Source: Polynucleobacter sp. UK-Kesae-W10 (lineage in GTDB: Bacteria > Pseudomonadota > Gammaproteobacteria > Burkholderiales > Burkholderiaceae). From it: 64,000 nt of DNA. The notes under the pieces are model-generated. The model was not told the DNA's origin, searched no databases, and saw nothing but the letters and a program-made list of their open reading frames with translations. Shown in pieces: positions 53,889 to 63,646 of this stretch (positions are counted from its first letter, which is position 1; every line of letters starts with the position of its first letter). The stretch lies in NCBI RefSeq assembly GCF_018881575.1, contig NZ_JACVQB010000001.1, forward strand, positions 916,986-980,985, given 5' to 3'. A program made the position numbers and the translations under genes.

Positions 53889-55490
53889 ATGAGTCAAATA
53901 ATCGAAATTAAAGTTCCGGACATTGGTGATTACAAAGATGTTCCTGTGATTGAAGTTCTGGTGAAGCCAGGTGATCAAGTGGAGAAAGAGCAGTCTATTG
54001 TTGTGCTTGAGTCCGATAAGGCAACGATGGATGTTCCTTCATCTCACTCTGGTGTGGTGAAAGAGGTCAAAGTTAAAGTTGGAGACAATCTTTCCGAGGG
54101 ATCGGTGGTGATCACGCTGGAAGAGGGCGCAGCTACTGCAGCCGCTCCTGTTGCTAGCACTCCTACTGCTTCAGTACCAGCACCGGCTGCTACAGGTGGT
54201 GCGGCAATTGAAGTTAAAGTTCCGGACATTGGCGATTACAAAGATGTGCCTGTCATTGAAGTTCTGGTGAAGGCAGGCGACAAGGTTGAGAAAGAGCAAT
54301 CGATTGTGGTGCTCGAATCCGACAAGGCGACGATGGATGTTCCTTCATCTCACTCCGGTGTGGTGAAAGAAGTTAAAGTCAAAGTTGGGGATAACCTTTC
54401 CGAGGGATCGGTGGTCGTCATTTTGGAAGCTGGCGCGGCATCATCGGCTTCCGCATCCGCTCCAGCGGTAAGTGCTCCAGCAGCACCAGCAGCCAAAGCA
54501 GTAGAGCCTCCTATTCCAAGAGCACCTGCGCCTCCTCCTATTAGTAATACGCCTGCACCAGTCGATACTGCCGTAAGTCATGCTAGCCCTTCAGTGCGTA
54601 AGTTCGCACGCGAGCTGGGCGTTACTATCGGGCAAGTCAAAGGTTCTGGTCCAAAAGGCCGCATTACGCAAGAAGACGTGCAAGCTTTTGTAAAAGCGGC
54701 AATGAGCGGTGGTGCGGGTAGTCCTGCAGCTGTATCTAGTGGCGGTAGCTTGGGCGGCCTCAATCTTATTCCTTGGCCAAAAGTCGATTTCACAAAATTT
54801 GGTGAGATTGAGCGTCAGCCATTAAACCGCATTAAGAAATTGACTGCTGCAAACTTGGGTCGCAACTGGGTCATGATCCCAGCAGTGACTTATCACGAAG
54901 ATGCAGACATTACTGATTTAGAAGCATTCCGCGTTCTCACAAACAAAGAGAATGAGAAGAAGGGCGTCAAGATCACAATGCTAGCCTTCTTAATGAAAGC
55001 TGCAGTGGCCGCATTGAAGAAATATCCTGAGTTCAATAGCTCCTTAGATGGCGATGATTTGATCTTGAAGAAGTACTTCAATATTGGATTTGCTGCAGAT
55101 ACCCCAACTGGTTTGGTGGTACCGGTGATTAAAGATGCCGATAAAAAAGGAATCTTTGAGCTCGCAAAAGAAACATCTGAATTGGCAGCCCTTGCACGTG
55201 ATGGCAAGTTAAAGCCAGATCAAATGCAGGGCGCCAGTTTCACTATCTCTTCCTTGGGTGGCATCGGTGGAACGTACTTCTCTCCGATTGTGAATGCTCC
55301 TGAGGTCGCAATTCTTGGCGTGAGTAAGGCGGCAATGAAGCCGGTTTGGGATGGCAAGCAGTTTGTACCACGCCTCATCTGCCCATTGTCTCTCTCTGCG
55401 GATCATCGCGTCATTGATGGTGCTTTGGCTACACGCTTTAATGTGTATATCGCTCAACTCTTAGCCGACTTCCGTCGCGCCAGTCTGTAA
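53889..55490 (+). CDS. aceF: Dihydrolipoamide acetyltransferase (E2) with two lipoyl domains
   Basis: AceF forms the core of the pyruvate dehydrogenase complex. The order is lipoyl domain 1 (about 4-78, lipoyl Lys44 in SDKATM), Ala/Pro linker, lipoyl domain 2 (about 106-180, Lys146), a second Ala/Pro linker, a peripheral subunit-binding domain (about 230-265, ASPSVRKFARELGV) and the catalytic domain (from about 300) ending with LSADHRVIDGALA, with its His and Asp. The two lipoyl domains differ at only a few residues. E. coli has three lipoyl domains. lpdA follows after nine bases. Confidence 0.97.
   Translation: MSQIIEIKVPDIGDYKDVPVIEVLVKPGDQVEKEQSIVVLESDKATMDVPSSHSGVVKEVKVKVGDNLSEGSVVITLEEGAATAAAPVASTPTASVPAPAATGGAAIEVKVPDIGDYKDVPVIEVLVKAGDKVEKEQSIVVLESDKATMDVPSSHSGVVKEVKVKVGDNLSEGSVVVILEAGAASSASASAPAVSAPAAPAAKAVEPPIPRAPAPPPISNTPAPVDTAVSHASPSVRKFARELGVTIGQVKGSGPKGRITQEDVQAFVKAAMSGGAGSPAAVSSGGSLGGLNLIPWPKVDFTKFGEIERQPLNRIKKLTAANLGRNWVMIPAVTYHEDADITDLEAFRVLTNKENEKKGVKITMLAFLMKAAVAALKKYPEFNSSLDGDDLILKKYFNIGFAADTPTGLVVPVIKDADKKGIFELAKETSELAALARDGKLKPDQMQGASFTISSLGGIGGTYFSPIVNAPEVAILGVSKAAMKPVWDGKQFVPRLICPLSLSADHRVIDGALATRFNVYIAQLLADFRRASL
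53901..54431. repeat. In-gene duplication of the lipoyl domain (two ~225-bp copies)
   Basis: Copies at about 53901-54125 and 54207-54431, offset by 306 bases, are nearly identical in protein and still alike in DNA; for example GAGGGATCGGTGGT ends both. They are separated by an Ala/Pro-rich linker. Confidence 0.85.
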
Positions 55491-55499
55491 GGAGGATAT

Positions 55500-57281
55500 A
55501 TGGCTAAGCAAAATATCCTCGTTCCTGATATTGGCGACTACTCTAATGTGCCAGTGATTGAGGTATTGATCAAAGTAGGTGATGTTGTTAAAAAAGAGCA
55601 GCCTTTATTGGTGCTGGAGTCTGATAAAGCAACCATGGAAGTGCCTGCAGATGCTGCCGGTACGGTTACTAGTATTGCGGTAAAGCTCGGCGACAAAGTG
55701 AGCAAGGGTTCTGTGATTGCAGAAATTGAAGCCAGTGCTGGCGCAAGCTCTACACCTGCACCTAAAGCTCCCGCTCCCGCCGCAGCTCCTGCGCCAGCTG
55801 CTCTTGCCCCCGCTCCTAAAGCAGGGCAATACGGTGGCAAAGTGGATCATGAGTGTGAAGTATTGGTGCTCGGTGCTGGCCCTGGTGGCTATAGTGCCGC
55901 CTTCAGAAGTGCGGATTTGGGTATGAATACGGTTTTAGTAGAGCGTTACCCAACTTTGGGTGGCGTTTGTCTAAACGTAGGTTGCATCCCATCCAAGGCT
56001 TTGTTGCACACAACATCTGTGATGGATGAAGTCAAAACGATGGCCAAACATGGCATTACCTTTGGCGCGCCGAAGATTGAAATTGATCAACTGCGCGGCT
56101 ACAAAGAATCTGTGATCGCAAAGCTAACTGGTGGATTGGCTGGAATGGCTAAGGCACGTAAAGTCAAAGTGGTGCGTGGCCTTGGGAAGTTTCTGGATGC
56201 AAACCATATTGAAGTAGAGCTAACCAACGGTACGGGCCAAGACCTTACGGGTCAAAAAGAAGTGGTGCGTTTTCAGAAGGCCATCATTGCTGCAGGTAGT
56301 CAGCCAGTGAAGTTACCATTTTTGCCGGAAGATCCGCGCATTGTTGATAGCACTGGCGCTTTATTGCTCAAGAGCATTCCCAAAAGAATGTTGGTGATTG
56401 GTGGCGGCATCATTGGTCTAGAAATGGCTACTGTCTACAGCACTCTTGGCTCACGCATTGATATTGCTGAGATGATGGATGGTTTGATGGCTGGTGCCGA
56501 CCGTGATTTAGAAAAGGTCTGGGAGAAATTTAACGCCGGACGTTTTGAAAAGATCATGCTCAAAACCCGCGCCGCTAAGGCTGAAGCAAAGCCTGATGGC
56601 ATAGTCGTGAGCTTTGAAGGTGAAAATGCACCTGCTGAGCCACAAACTTACGATCTGGTGTTAGTTGCAGTAGGGCGCACACCCAATGGCAAGAAGATTG
56701 ATGCCGACAAAGCAGGTGTTCAAGTAGATGAGCGTGGCTTTATCCCGGTGGATAAGCAAATGCGTACCAATGTCCCAAACATTTTTGCTATTGGCGATTT
56801 GGTTGGCCAACCCATGTTGGCTCATAAAGCAGTACATGAAGGTCATGTGGCAGCCGAAGCAGCTGCAGGTGAGAAGTCCTATTTTGATGCCAAGCAAATT
56901 CCTTCTGTTGCCTATACCGATCCAGAAGTAGCTTGGGCTGGCTTAACAGAAGAGCAGTGTAAGGCACAAGGCATTGCCTATGAAAAAGGATTATTCCCGT
57001 GGGCCGCTAGTGGACGTGCGATTGCCAATGGTCGTGACGAGGGATTCACCAAGCTCATTTTTGATGCGAATACCCATCGCATTATTGGTGGCGGTATTGT
57101 AGGTACGCATGCCGGTGACTTGATTGGTGAAGTATGTCTTGCGATTGAGATGGGGGCTGATGCGGTAGATATCGGTAAAACAATTCATCCACATCCAACC
57201 TTAGCTGAATCAGTAGGCTTGGCGGCGGAAGCAGCCCACGGCCATTGCACTGACTTGCCACCAGTGAAGAAGAAGTCGTAG
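55500..57281 (+). CDS. lpdA: Dihydrolipoamide dehydrogenase (E3) with N-terminal lipoyl domain
   Basis: LpdA reoxidises dihydrolipoamide with NAD+. The 593 residues begin with a lipoyl domain (Lys43 in SDKATME) and an Ala/Pro linker (about 80-108), followed by FAD-binding GAGPGGYSAAFR, the redox disulfide GGVCLNVGC (Cys157/Cys162), the NAD site VIGGGIIGLEMA, and the C-terminal interface with IHPHPTLAES. The N-terminal lipoyl extension is common in betaproteobacterial E3 enzymes. A bidirectional terminator follows. Confidence 0.97.
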   Translation: MAKQNILVPDIGDYSNVPVIEVLIKVGDVVKKEQPLLVLESDKATMEVPADAAGTVTSIAVKLGDKVSKGSVIAEIEASAGASSTPAPKAPAPAAAPAPAALAPAPKAGQYGGKVDHECEVLVLGAGPGGYSAAFRSADLGMNTVLVERYPTLGGVCLNVGCIPSKALLHTTSVMDEVKTMAKHGITFGAPKIEIDQLRGYKESVIAKLTGGLAGMAKARKVKVVRGLGKFLDANHIEVELTNGTGQDLTGQKEVVRFQKAIIAAGSQPVKLPFLPEDPRIVDSTGALLLKSIPKRMLVIGGGIIGLEMATVYSTLGSRIDIAEMMDGLMAGADRDLEKVWEKFNAGRFEKIMLKTRAAKAEAKPDGIVVSFEGENAPAEPQTYDLVLVAVGRTPNGKKIDADKAGVQVDERGFIPVDKQMRTNVPNIFAIGDLVGQPMLAHKAVHEGHVAAEAAAGEKSYFDAKQIPSVAYTDPEVAWAGLTEEQCKAQGIAYEKGLFPWAASGRAIANGRDEGFTKLIFDANTHRIIGGGIVGTHAGDLIGEVCLAIEMGADAVDIGKTIHPHPTLAESVGLAAEAAHGHCTDLPPVKKKS

Positions 57282-57313
57282 GTGTGTAGGTCTTCGCTAG
57301 ACCTCCCAGCATG

Positions 57314-57341
57314 AAAAAAGCCCCGATATTCGGGGCTTTTT
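57314..57341. terminator. Bidirectional terminator after lpdA and the phasin gene
   Basis: A 12-bp stem AAAAAGCCCCGA / TCGGGGCTTTTT with a 3-base loop, between convergent genes. Confidence 0.9.
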
Positions 57342-57395
57342 CTTAGATCAATCCTGCGAGTACTGCGTTGATCGCAGTACAACACGACGCAGTAC

Positions 57396-57950
57396 TTATT
57401 TTTTCTTGCTTGCTTTACTTGCTGCGCTAGCAGATTTTGTAACCGCTTCTGTTGCAGTATTGATATTGGTTTGTGCCACCTCGACAGCATGCTTCACTGC
57501 TTTTTGGCTAGTCTCGTAAACATTATTTGCTGACGCAATCGCTTGTTTGAGAGCTTGTACTGCTACATCAGAACCGGCTGGAGCATTCTTGGTCCACTCT
57601 TCAACCAAGGCATTCATTTTCTTCTGTCCTGCCTGAAATTCTTTTTCAGCAGATTTATTAAAGCTGTCTTGCGTCTCATGCGCTAACTCGTAGAGATGAC
57701 GGCTATAAGAAATAATTTTTTCAGCGATCGGCTGTACGGTTTCTGCTTGATGGGCGAGAAGCTGTTGAATATCTTTGACTTCCAATGCTTTCTTGGCGTT
57801 ATTTACGCTGTCACTTAAGCTCTGTTTTGCAATGGCAAGATTGAGCTCAACCAATTTCTCAATACTTTGCAGTGCTTGGTTGGTGAGGCCACTCAAGGTC
57901 TCTAAATTGGCTTTTTGTGCTGCAGCGATTTGTTCTGGCGTTAAATTCAT
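57396..57950 (-). CDS. Phasin family protein
   Basis: A 184-residue amphipathic helical protein starting NLTPEQIAAAQKANLETLSGLTNQA and ending with a Lys/Ala-rich tail (SAASKASKKK), which is typical of PhaP-type phasins that coat polyhydroxyalkanoate granules. The ATG at 57950 has AGGGATAG just upstream; a longer frame from 57986 is less likely. No PHA synthase is near. Also could be a related helical protein that binds the nucleoid. Confidence 0.85.
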   Translation of the reverse strand: MNLTPEQIAAAQKANLETLSGLTNQALQSIEKLVELNLAIAKQSLSDSVNNAKKALEVKDIQQLLAHQAETVQPIAEKIISYSRHLYELAHETQDSFNKSAEKEFQAGQKKMNALVEEWTKNAPAGSDVAVQALKQAIASANNVYETSQKAVKHAVEVAQTNINTATEAVTKSASAASKASKKK

Positions 57951-58169
57951 TTCTATCCCTTTCTGTGGGTGTACTGCCTTGTTCAACTATGAGCCTGTCA
58001 ATCCTTGAGGTCAACTGCTAATTTAGGTCCCATTATAGGACCCCATGATTGCTATGCATGATGGCAGCAGGGTTTGAAGGGGTAGAAGGGTGATGTGTAG
58101 GCGGAGATGCAAAAAAGCCTAAAATCGATGTTTCCATTTAAAAAACTGCATATTTTCAGTAATTTATCC

Positions 58170-59057
58170 ATGAAGCTAGGTCTAGACGACGTTATTGCAC
58201 CTGTATTTGTGCTGATTTGGAGCACCGGCTTTGTGATTGCGCGTTTGGCAATGCCTTATGTTGAGCCAGCAACCTTTTTGTTTTGGCGCTTTGCGGGCGT
58301 CATTGCTGCCATGGCTGCCTTAAGCCTTATTTGGCGTATCAGCTGGCCAAGTTGGTCTCAAATGAAACATATTGCAGTCGCAGGCATCCTGTTGCAGTTT
58401 GGTTATTTGCTGGGTGTTTGGTGTGCGGTGCGCTTGGGGATGACCGCAGGGTTGGTGGCCATCATTGTTGGTTTGCAGCCAATATTAACCGCGTGGTTTG
58501 CAGCTTGGATTTCTGAAAAGGTTTCACCACGTCAGTGGATAGGCTTATGTTTTGGTTTTGCAGGCGTTGCATTAGTGGTGGCGGAAAAAATTGGATTTGC
58601 ACATATCCCACTCGTGAGCTATGTGTTGGCATTCATTGCGCTTTTATCGATCACCTTCGGCACTCTGTATCAAAAGAAGTACTGTCCAGTATTTGATTTA
58701 CGTGCGGGCTCTTCGATTCAGTTTGGCGTATCGGCAGTCCTGTGTTTTTTCTGTATGTACTTTTTTGAATCCGGCGTCATGGTTTGGAATGGTTCCGTGA
58801 TTGGCGCTCTACTGTGGGCGATCTTCCCGTTGTCCATTGGCTCCATCAGCCTTTTATTTATGATGATTCGTAAAGGCGCCGCCACAAAGGTGACCAGTCT
58901 GCTGTATTTGACGCCGCCAACGACGGCATTGATGGCCTGGCTACTATTTGACGAGCCTTTTACGTTCATGATGGCTTTGGGACTCTGTTTGACAATGACG
59001 GGGGTGGTGTTGGTGAACGCCCGTCAGACCAATACCGTGGCCACGATCGCGGAATAG
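58170..59057 (+). CDS. EamA/DMT-family transporter
   Basis: A 295-residue protein with ten predicted membrane helices in two EamA repeats (for example VFVLIWSTGFVIARLA, LLGVWCAVRLGMTAGLVAIIVG, LLYLTPPTTALMAWLLFDE). The DMT superfamily covers metabolite and drug exporters; substrate unknown. Start sites at 58107 and 58128 are possible, but the position of the first helix fits the ATG at 58170. It faces away from the phasin gene. Confidence 0.83.
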   Translation: MKLGLDDVIAPVFVLIWSTGFVIARLAMPYVEPATFLFWRFAGVIAAMAALSLIWRISWPSWSQMKHIAVAGILLQFGYLLGVWCAVRLGMTAGLVAIIVGLQPILTAWFAAWISEKVSPRQWIGLCFGFAGVALVVAEKIGFAHIPLVSYVLAFIALLSITFGTLYQKKYCPVFDLRAGSSIQFGVSAVLCFFCMYFFESGVMVWNGSVIGALLWAIFPLSIGSISLLFMMIRKGAATKVTSLLYLTPPTTALMAWLLFDEPFTFMMALGLCLTMTGVVLVNARQTNTVATIAE

Positions 59058-59164
59058 GGTGTATTTAGTGGGATGGATTACCCAAGATGGGGCGAATAAA
59101 TCGGTTTTCGCTTGGGAAATTAATTATCATTCCGTATGTTAAAAGTTTTGGAAGGTATTTTGGG

Positions 59165-60166
59165 ATGCGTTTGAATCGTTTTGGGCTGATGGTCTTTGTT
59201 TTTGCTTTTGTCTGGGGTGCAATGAATATTGCGCCAGCAACTGCCGCCAGCAAAGATAAAGACAAACCCAAAAGCACTAAAGTTGTCGTCAAATCTCCTA
59301 AAAAGCCTAGAACTGTTCGCGTTACCGTCACCCGCTCCAATGCACCAGAAGTTGCCGCGCCACCATCTTTAGCAACAGCGCTTGGCTTGCGTGGCCAACA
59401 TGATGATCTCAGCTTAAAGTCCAGTGTAGCAATGGTAGTGAATCAAGACACCAAAGAGGTGTACTTTGAAAAAAATCCCTCAGTCAGCCTGCCTATTGCT
59501 TCGATTACTAAACTCATGACTGCGATGGTAGTGTTGGACTCCAAATTGCCATTGAATGAAACCATTGTGATTAATGAAGAGGATGCGCATATTTATAAGC
59601 GCTCCCGTTTGGCTGGTGGGACCGTCTTAACGCGAGACGAAGCCTTGCACTTAGCATTGATGTCATCAGAGAACCGCGCCGCGTATACTCTTGGCCGAAA
59701 TTACCCTGGTGGCGTACCCGCCTTTGTGGATGCCATGAACCGCAAAGCCAAAGAGCTCAACATGGATCATTCTCATTTTGCAGATCCAACTGGTTTGCTT
59801 AGTGAGAACGTGGCTTCAGCTGAAGATCTCACACGCATGCTTAACGCTGCGTATCAGTACAAATTAATACGAGAGTATTCCACTTGGCCAGATTTAACGA
59901 TGGTCATTGCTAAGCGCCCACAAAAATTCTTGAACACAAATCGCTTAGTGCGTTCTGGTGATATGGATATCGGTCTGCAGAAAACAGGTTTTATTAATGC
60001 GGCAGGTAAGTGCTTAGTCATGCAAGCCCGCGTGAACAACACGCCTCTCTTGTTGGTCTTCCTAGATTCAGTTGGAACCCAGTCTCGTTTTGCTGATGCC
60101 GTCCGCGTGCGAGATTGGTATGAGCGGATGCCTTCTGGGGCACAACCCATTCGTCGCTTGATGTAA
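59165..60166 (+). CDS. pbpG: D-alanyl-D-alanine endopeptidase, PBP7 type
   Basis: A periplasmic peptidoglycan endopeptidase of 333 residues. After a signal peptide (about 1-27) and a Lys/Val-rich linker comes the peptidase S11 domain: SITK with nucleophile Ser113 and Lys116, the SEN motif in SSENRAAYTLG, and the KTG motif in QKTGFINAAGKC. The SPW-like specifics match PbpG more than DacA. The ATG at 59165 (with GGGATG context) is chosen; upstream ATG at 59087 would add 26 residues before the signal. Confidence 0.9.
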   Translation: MRLNRFGLMVFVFAFVWGAMNIAPATAASKDKDKPKSTKVVVKSPKKPRTVRVTVTRSNAPEVAAPPSLATALGLRGQHDDLSLKSSVAMVVNQDTKEVYFEKNPSVSLPIASITKLMTAMVVLDSKLPLNETIVINEEDAHIYKRSRLAGGTVLTRDEALHLALMSSENRAAYTLGRNYPGGVPAFVDAMNRKAKELNMDHSHFADPTGLLSENVASAEDLTRMLNAAYQYKLIREYSTWPDLTMVIAKRPQKFLNTNRLVRSGDMDIGLQKTGFINAAGKCLVMQARVNNTPLLLVFLDSVGTQSRFADAVRVRDWYERMPSGAQPIRRLM

Positions 60167-60179
60167 GGGTGGGGCTGAG

Positions 60180-61004
60180 TTAGGCTGAACTGCCTGGCTC
60201 AGTGGTCTTGGGTTTGTAGCCCATGCCTTTAGAAATCTGCAAAGCAGTCTCTTGGAGTGAGCGCAGCCAATCTGCCTGAATACGATCGGTTGGTGCGCTC
60301 AGTGATAAGCCGGCCACTAGCTTGCCGGTGTCATCCAAAATAGCAGCAGCTATACAACTCACGCCCAGCTCTAATTCTTCATCATCACGGGCATTGCCTA
60401 CTCTGCGCACGTGATTCAATTCAGATTCTAATTTCGCTAAATCGGTAATACTATTGCGCGTATGGCCCGACAGTCCAGTACGGGTGACATAGGCACGAAC
60501 TTGATTTGCATCATCGCTCGCCAAGAAGAGCTTGCCAACAGAGGTTAAATGTAAAGGGGCGCGTCCACCAATCGCCCGTACGACTTGCATGCCAGAGCGT
60601 TCGCTGTAAGCGCGATCCACATACACAATTTCATCACCTTGCCGCACAGACAGATTAACGGTCTCACCAGTCAGTTTGTGTAGGGTGCGCATCGGCACTT
60701 GGGCTGCTTCGCGAACAGATAGTCTGGCTTTGACTAAGTTGCCTAGCTCCAGGAGTTTGAGTCCGAGCCGATAGGTGCCACCATCCCCGCGCTCGACCAA
60801 TCGGCAGGCAACCATGTCGTTGAGAATGCGATGTGCAGTAGAAGGGTGTAGGCCAGTCTCTTCGGCGAGATTTTTGAGGCTGCAGGATTCTTCATGCAAG
60901 GCAAGCGCATCAAGCAAATTCATCATGCGCTCAACGACCTGGATAGCAGTTTTCGCTACTTCTCCAGTGCTTTTAGAGGTTTTGATAGTTTTGCCAGTAT
61001 TCAT
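60180..61004 (-). CDS. IclR-family transcriptional regulator
   Basis: 274 residues: an N-terminal winged HTH (about 20-85, SLKNLAEETGLHPSTAHRILNDMV) and a C-terminal effector-binding domain (GELVNLS region, ELGVSCIAAAIL and GLSLSAPTDRI), the IclR layout. The target is unknown; neighbours are pyrD and pbpG. The ATG at 61004 fits better than one at 61034. The gene is 114 bases downstream of pyrD, so it may have its own promoter. Confidence 0.9.
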   Translation of the reverse strand: MNTGKTIKTSKSTGEVAKTAIQVVERMMNLLDALALHEESCSLKNLAEETGLHPSTAHRILNDMVACRLVERGDGGTYRLGLKLLELGNLVKARLSVREAAQVPMRTLHKLTGETVNLSVRQGDEIVYVDRAYSERSGMQVVRAIGGRAPLHLTSVGKLFLASDDANQVRAYVTRTGLSGHTRNSITDLAKLESELNHVRRVGNARDDEELELGVSCIAAAILDDTGKLVAGLSLSAPTDRIQADWLRSLQETALQISKGMGYKPKTTEPGSSA

Positions 61005-61118
61005 GCTGCTTATTGTAGCGATTTCATGCCCCATTGCATATTATGAAATCACATTTTATAAAAATACCTCATCAGCCCTGGTTGGGGCGCAAATCAGGGT
61101 AAATCAGCTCAATAGGGT

Positions 61119-62147
61119 CTAGCGGAGCGCTTTAGCGCATTCATTGACCAAGTCAGGGCCGCGATAGATTAAACCGCTATAGAGCTGCACAAGGCTTGCG
61201 CCAGCCACAATCTTTTCCCGGGCATCAGCTCCACTCAGAATGCCTCCAACACCAATGATGGGGAGGGTATTGCCAAGCCTGGCCTTGAGGGCCTTGATGA
61301 CAATATTGGAGGCAATACGAACAGGGGCGCCTGATAAGCCACCCATTTCTTCTCCATGCTCTAGGCCTTGAACAGCCTCTCGGGAGATGGTGGTGTTGGT
61401 GGCAATGACTGCATCAATACCAAACTCCATCAGAAGATCGGCGATGAGATTGACATCAGAGGACTCTAGGTCTGGGGCTATTTTCAAAAAGAGCGGTTTA
61501 CGTATACCATGGTGATCACTTAAACGTTTTCTGGCTTCGTCTAAATCCACCAACAAAGAGCGCAGCATTTCTTCTCCCTGTAGGGCGCGCAGATTTTGTG
61601 TGTTGGGCGAGGAGATGTTGACGGTGATGTAGGAAGCAATTTCATAGACGGCATCCATCGCTAGGACGTAGTCTTTTGCTGCATCCTCGATTGGGGTCGC
61701 AGCATTCTTGCCAATATTTAATCCCAATACACCGCCGTTTTGCCAAAATGTGGAGCGGCGAGCGCGGGCAACACAGGCCTCAACGCCATCATTATTAAAT
61801 CCCATGCGATTAATAATGGCTTGCGCTTGGGGCAGGCGAAACATGCGGGGTTTGGGATTGCCAGGCTGAGGGCGTGGGGTAACAGTACCAATTTCTAAAA
61901 AACCAAAACCGAGTGCAGCCAGTGCATCGATATGTTTACCGTCTTTATCGAGTCCAGCAGCTAAGCCCACTGGGTTTGCAAACGTAATGCCGCATAAGGT
62001 GTGAGGATCGGCAACCGGTTTGCTAACGAATTTATCTAGCAGCCCCCAACGCTGTGCACGATCTAAATTTGACAGGGTGAGATTGTGGGCTTGCTCGGGG
62101 TCAAGGCAAAACAGCCAGGGGCGAAGAAGAGAATAGCGATCGATCAT
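61119..62147 (-). CDS. pyrD: Dihydroorotate dehydrogenase, class 2
   Basis: PyrD oxidises dihydroorotate to orotate with the quinone pool, in pyrimidine synthesis. The 342 residues start with the amphipathic membrane-binding helix ([18 protein letters not shown]), then the FMN barrel with [24 protein letters not shown] (catalytic Ser), IATNTTISR and [11 protein letters not shown]. It begins ten bases after the end of the bpt gene, so the two are likely in one unit with aat. Confidence 0.96.
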   Translation of the reverse strand: MIDRYSLLRPWLFCLDPEQAHNLTLSNLDRAQRWGLLDKFVSKPVADPHTLCGITFANPVGLAAGLDKDGKHIDALAALGFGFLEIGTVTPRPQPGNPKPRMFRLPQAQAIINRMGFNNDGVEACVARARRSTFWQNGGVLGLNIGKNAATPIEDAAKDYVLAMDAVYEIASYITVNISSPNTQNLRALQGEEMLRSLLVDLDEARKRLSDHHGIRKPLFLKIAPDLESSDVNLIADLLMEFGIDAVIATNTTISREAVQGLEHGEEMGGLSGAPVRIASNIVIKALKARLGNTLPIIGVGGILSGADAREKIVAGASLVQLYSGLIYRGPDLVNECAKALR

Positions 62148-62156
62148 AGCCAGATA

Positions 62157-62903
62157 TTATGAACCAGTCAGTGCCTGCCAATGATCGTCGATTAACCCTT
62201 CCATGGGCTGATACTTGATCTTATAAGACATCTTTTCGCTCTCGCGGATGTAGTAGCCTAGATAGAGGTAGGGTAAGTGCAGTACTTTGGCTTGTTCAAT
62301 TTGCCACAGAATGCTATAGCTTCCAAAGCTTGCTGAAGGGTCGCTCGCATCATAAAAGGTATAGACCGAGGAGATGCCTTGGTCAAGGATGTCGATCATG
62401 CTAACCATGCGTAAGCGGCCAGGGTGCGTATCCTGCGCACCATCCCGAAACTCCACGATGCGGGAGTTCACGCGACTTTGCAGCAGAAATTGCATGTACT
62501 GATCTTGATCGTCGCTATCCATGTCACCACCAGAGTGGCGATCGTTTTGATAGCGTTGATATAGCTGATAGTGCTCTTCTTGATAGCCGAGGTTTAAAAC
62601 AAAGGCTTCTAGATTGCTATGTTTTTTCCAGGCGCGTCGCTGGCTACGTGTGGGAATAAATTGATTCACGAGAATGCGTGTCGCTATACAGGCTTTGCAT
62701 TCATCACAGTAGGGGCGGTAGGTATATAAACCGCTCCGACGAAATCCGGCATTTAATAATTCACTATAGATATCAGCATTGATTAAATGCGATGGTGTGG
62801 CCACTTGCGAGCGTGCGGTTTTATTTGGCAGATAGCTACAGGCATAAGGCGCAGTTGCATAAAACTGAAGTGCGGTTAAGGGAAGCTCTTTAAGCCGGGT
62901 CAT
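62157..62903 (-). CDS. bpt: Aspartate/glutamate leucyltransferase (Bpt)
   Basis: Bpt transfers Leu from Leu-tRNA to N-terminal Asp or Glu, marking proteins for the N-degron ClpAP/ClpS route. The 248-residue protein has the conserved cysteine pattern near the start ([27 protein letters not shown]) and [24 protein letters not shown] later. Aat, directly upstream with a four-base overlap (ATGA), carries out the sister reaction on Lys/Arg, so the two N-degron enzymes are co-transcribed. Confidence 0.94.
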   Translation of the reverse strand: MTRLKELPLTALQFYATAPYACSYLPNKTARSQVATPSHLINADIYSELLNAGFRRSGLYTYRPYCDECKACIATRILVNQFIPTRSQRRAWKKHSNLEAFVLNLGYQEEHYQLYQRYQNDRHSGGDMDSDDQDQYMQFLLQSRVNSRIVEFRDGAQDTHPGRLRMVSMIDILDQGISSVYTFYDASDPSASFGSYSILWQIEQAKVLHLPYLYLGYYIRESEKMSYKIKYQPMEGLIDDHWQALTGS

Positions 62904-63637
62904 AGCCAGTGGGTCAAAATATGTTTATCGAAATTCCAAGGTTTCTCTATATTAGTTTGATTTAGAGAGATTTGCAGCTGCTCTAGGAAGCTTTGCCTGC
63001 CAATTGGTGCAGCCCCTAAAGAGTGGAGGTGTGCGGTTTCTTGTTGGCAATCAATCATGCTGACATGATTGCGGCTGCACCAGGCACTTAAGGCGGCCAA
63101 GGCAATCTTGGAAGCGTTTGGTTTGCGGCTAAACATCGATTCCCCAAACACCATTCCCCCTAAAGCAACGCAATAGAGTCCACCAATCAATTGTCCGTTT
63201 TCGATGACAGCAATGCTATGAGCATGTCCCTGCTCATGAATCGCAGTATAAGCATCCATGATTTCATGGGTGATCCAGGTGCCATCTTGGTCTTTTCGAG
63301 TGCTAGTTGCACAAGCGCGAATCACCTGAGGAAAATCGATATCCACTTGAATTTGGGAATGTGCATCCCGACAAAAAAGACGAATATTTTTTCGCAGAGA
63401 TTCACTGCATTTGAAATTTTCAGGCTTCAGTGTCATGCGGGGGTCAGGTGACCACCACAAAACAGGCTGCTTATCGGAATACCAGGGAAAGATGCCGAGG
63501 CGATACGCCTTTACAAGTTGCCCAGGATAAATGCGCTCGCTAACGGCAATAAGTCCTGGCACGTTGGGATCTGGATCGACTTCAGACAAGGGGTTTGGAA
63601 AAAGGTCCTGCGGCCCCAACCAAGGAATTTGACTCAT
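62900..63637 (-). CDS. aat: Leucyl/phenylalanyl-tRNA-protein transferase
   Basis: Aat adds Leu or Phe to N-terminal Lys or Arg. The 245 residues contain [21 protein letters not shown], the family signature, and [20 protein letters not shown]. Stop overlaps the bpt start. The Nudix gene upstream ends nine bases before the ATG. Confidence 0.95.
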   Translation of the reverse strand: MSQIPWLGPQDLFPNPLSEVDPDPNVPGLIAVSERIYPGQLVKAYRLGIFPWYSDKQPVLWWSPDPRMTLKPENFKCSESLRKNIRLFCRDAHSQIQVDIDFPQVIRACATSTRKDQDGTWITHEIMDAYTAIHEQGHAHSIAVIENGQLIGGLYCVALGGMVFGESMFSRKPNASKIALAALSAWCSRNHVSMIDCQQETAHLHSLGAAPIGRQSFLEQLQISLNQTNIEKPWNFDKHILTHWL

Positions 63638-63646
63638 CTTGCGAAA

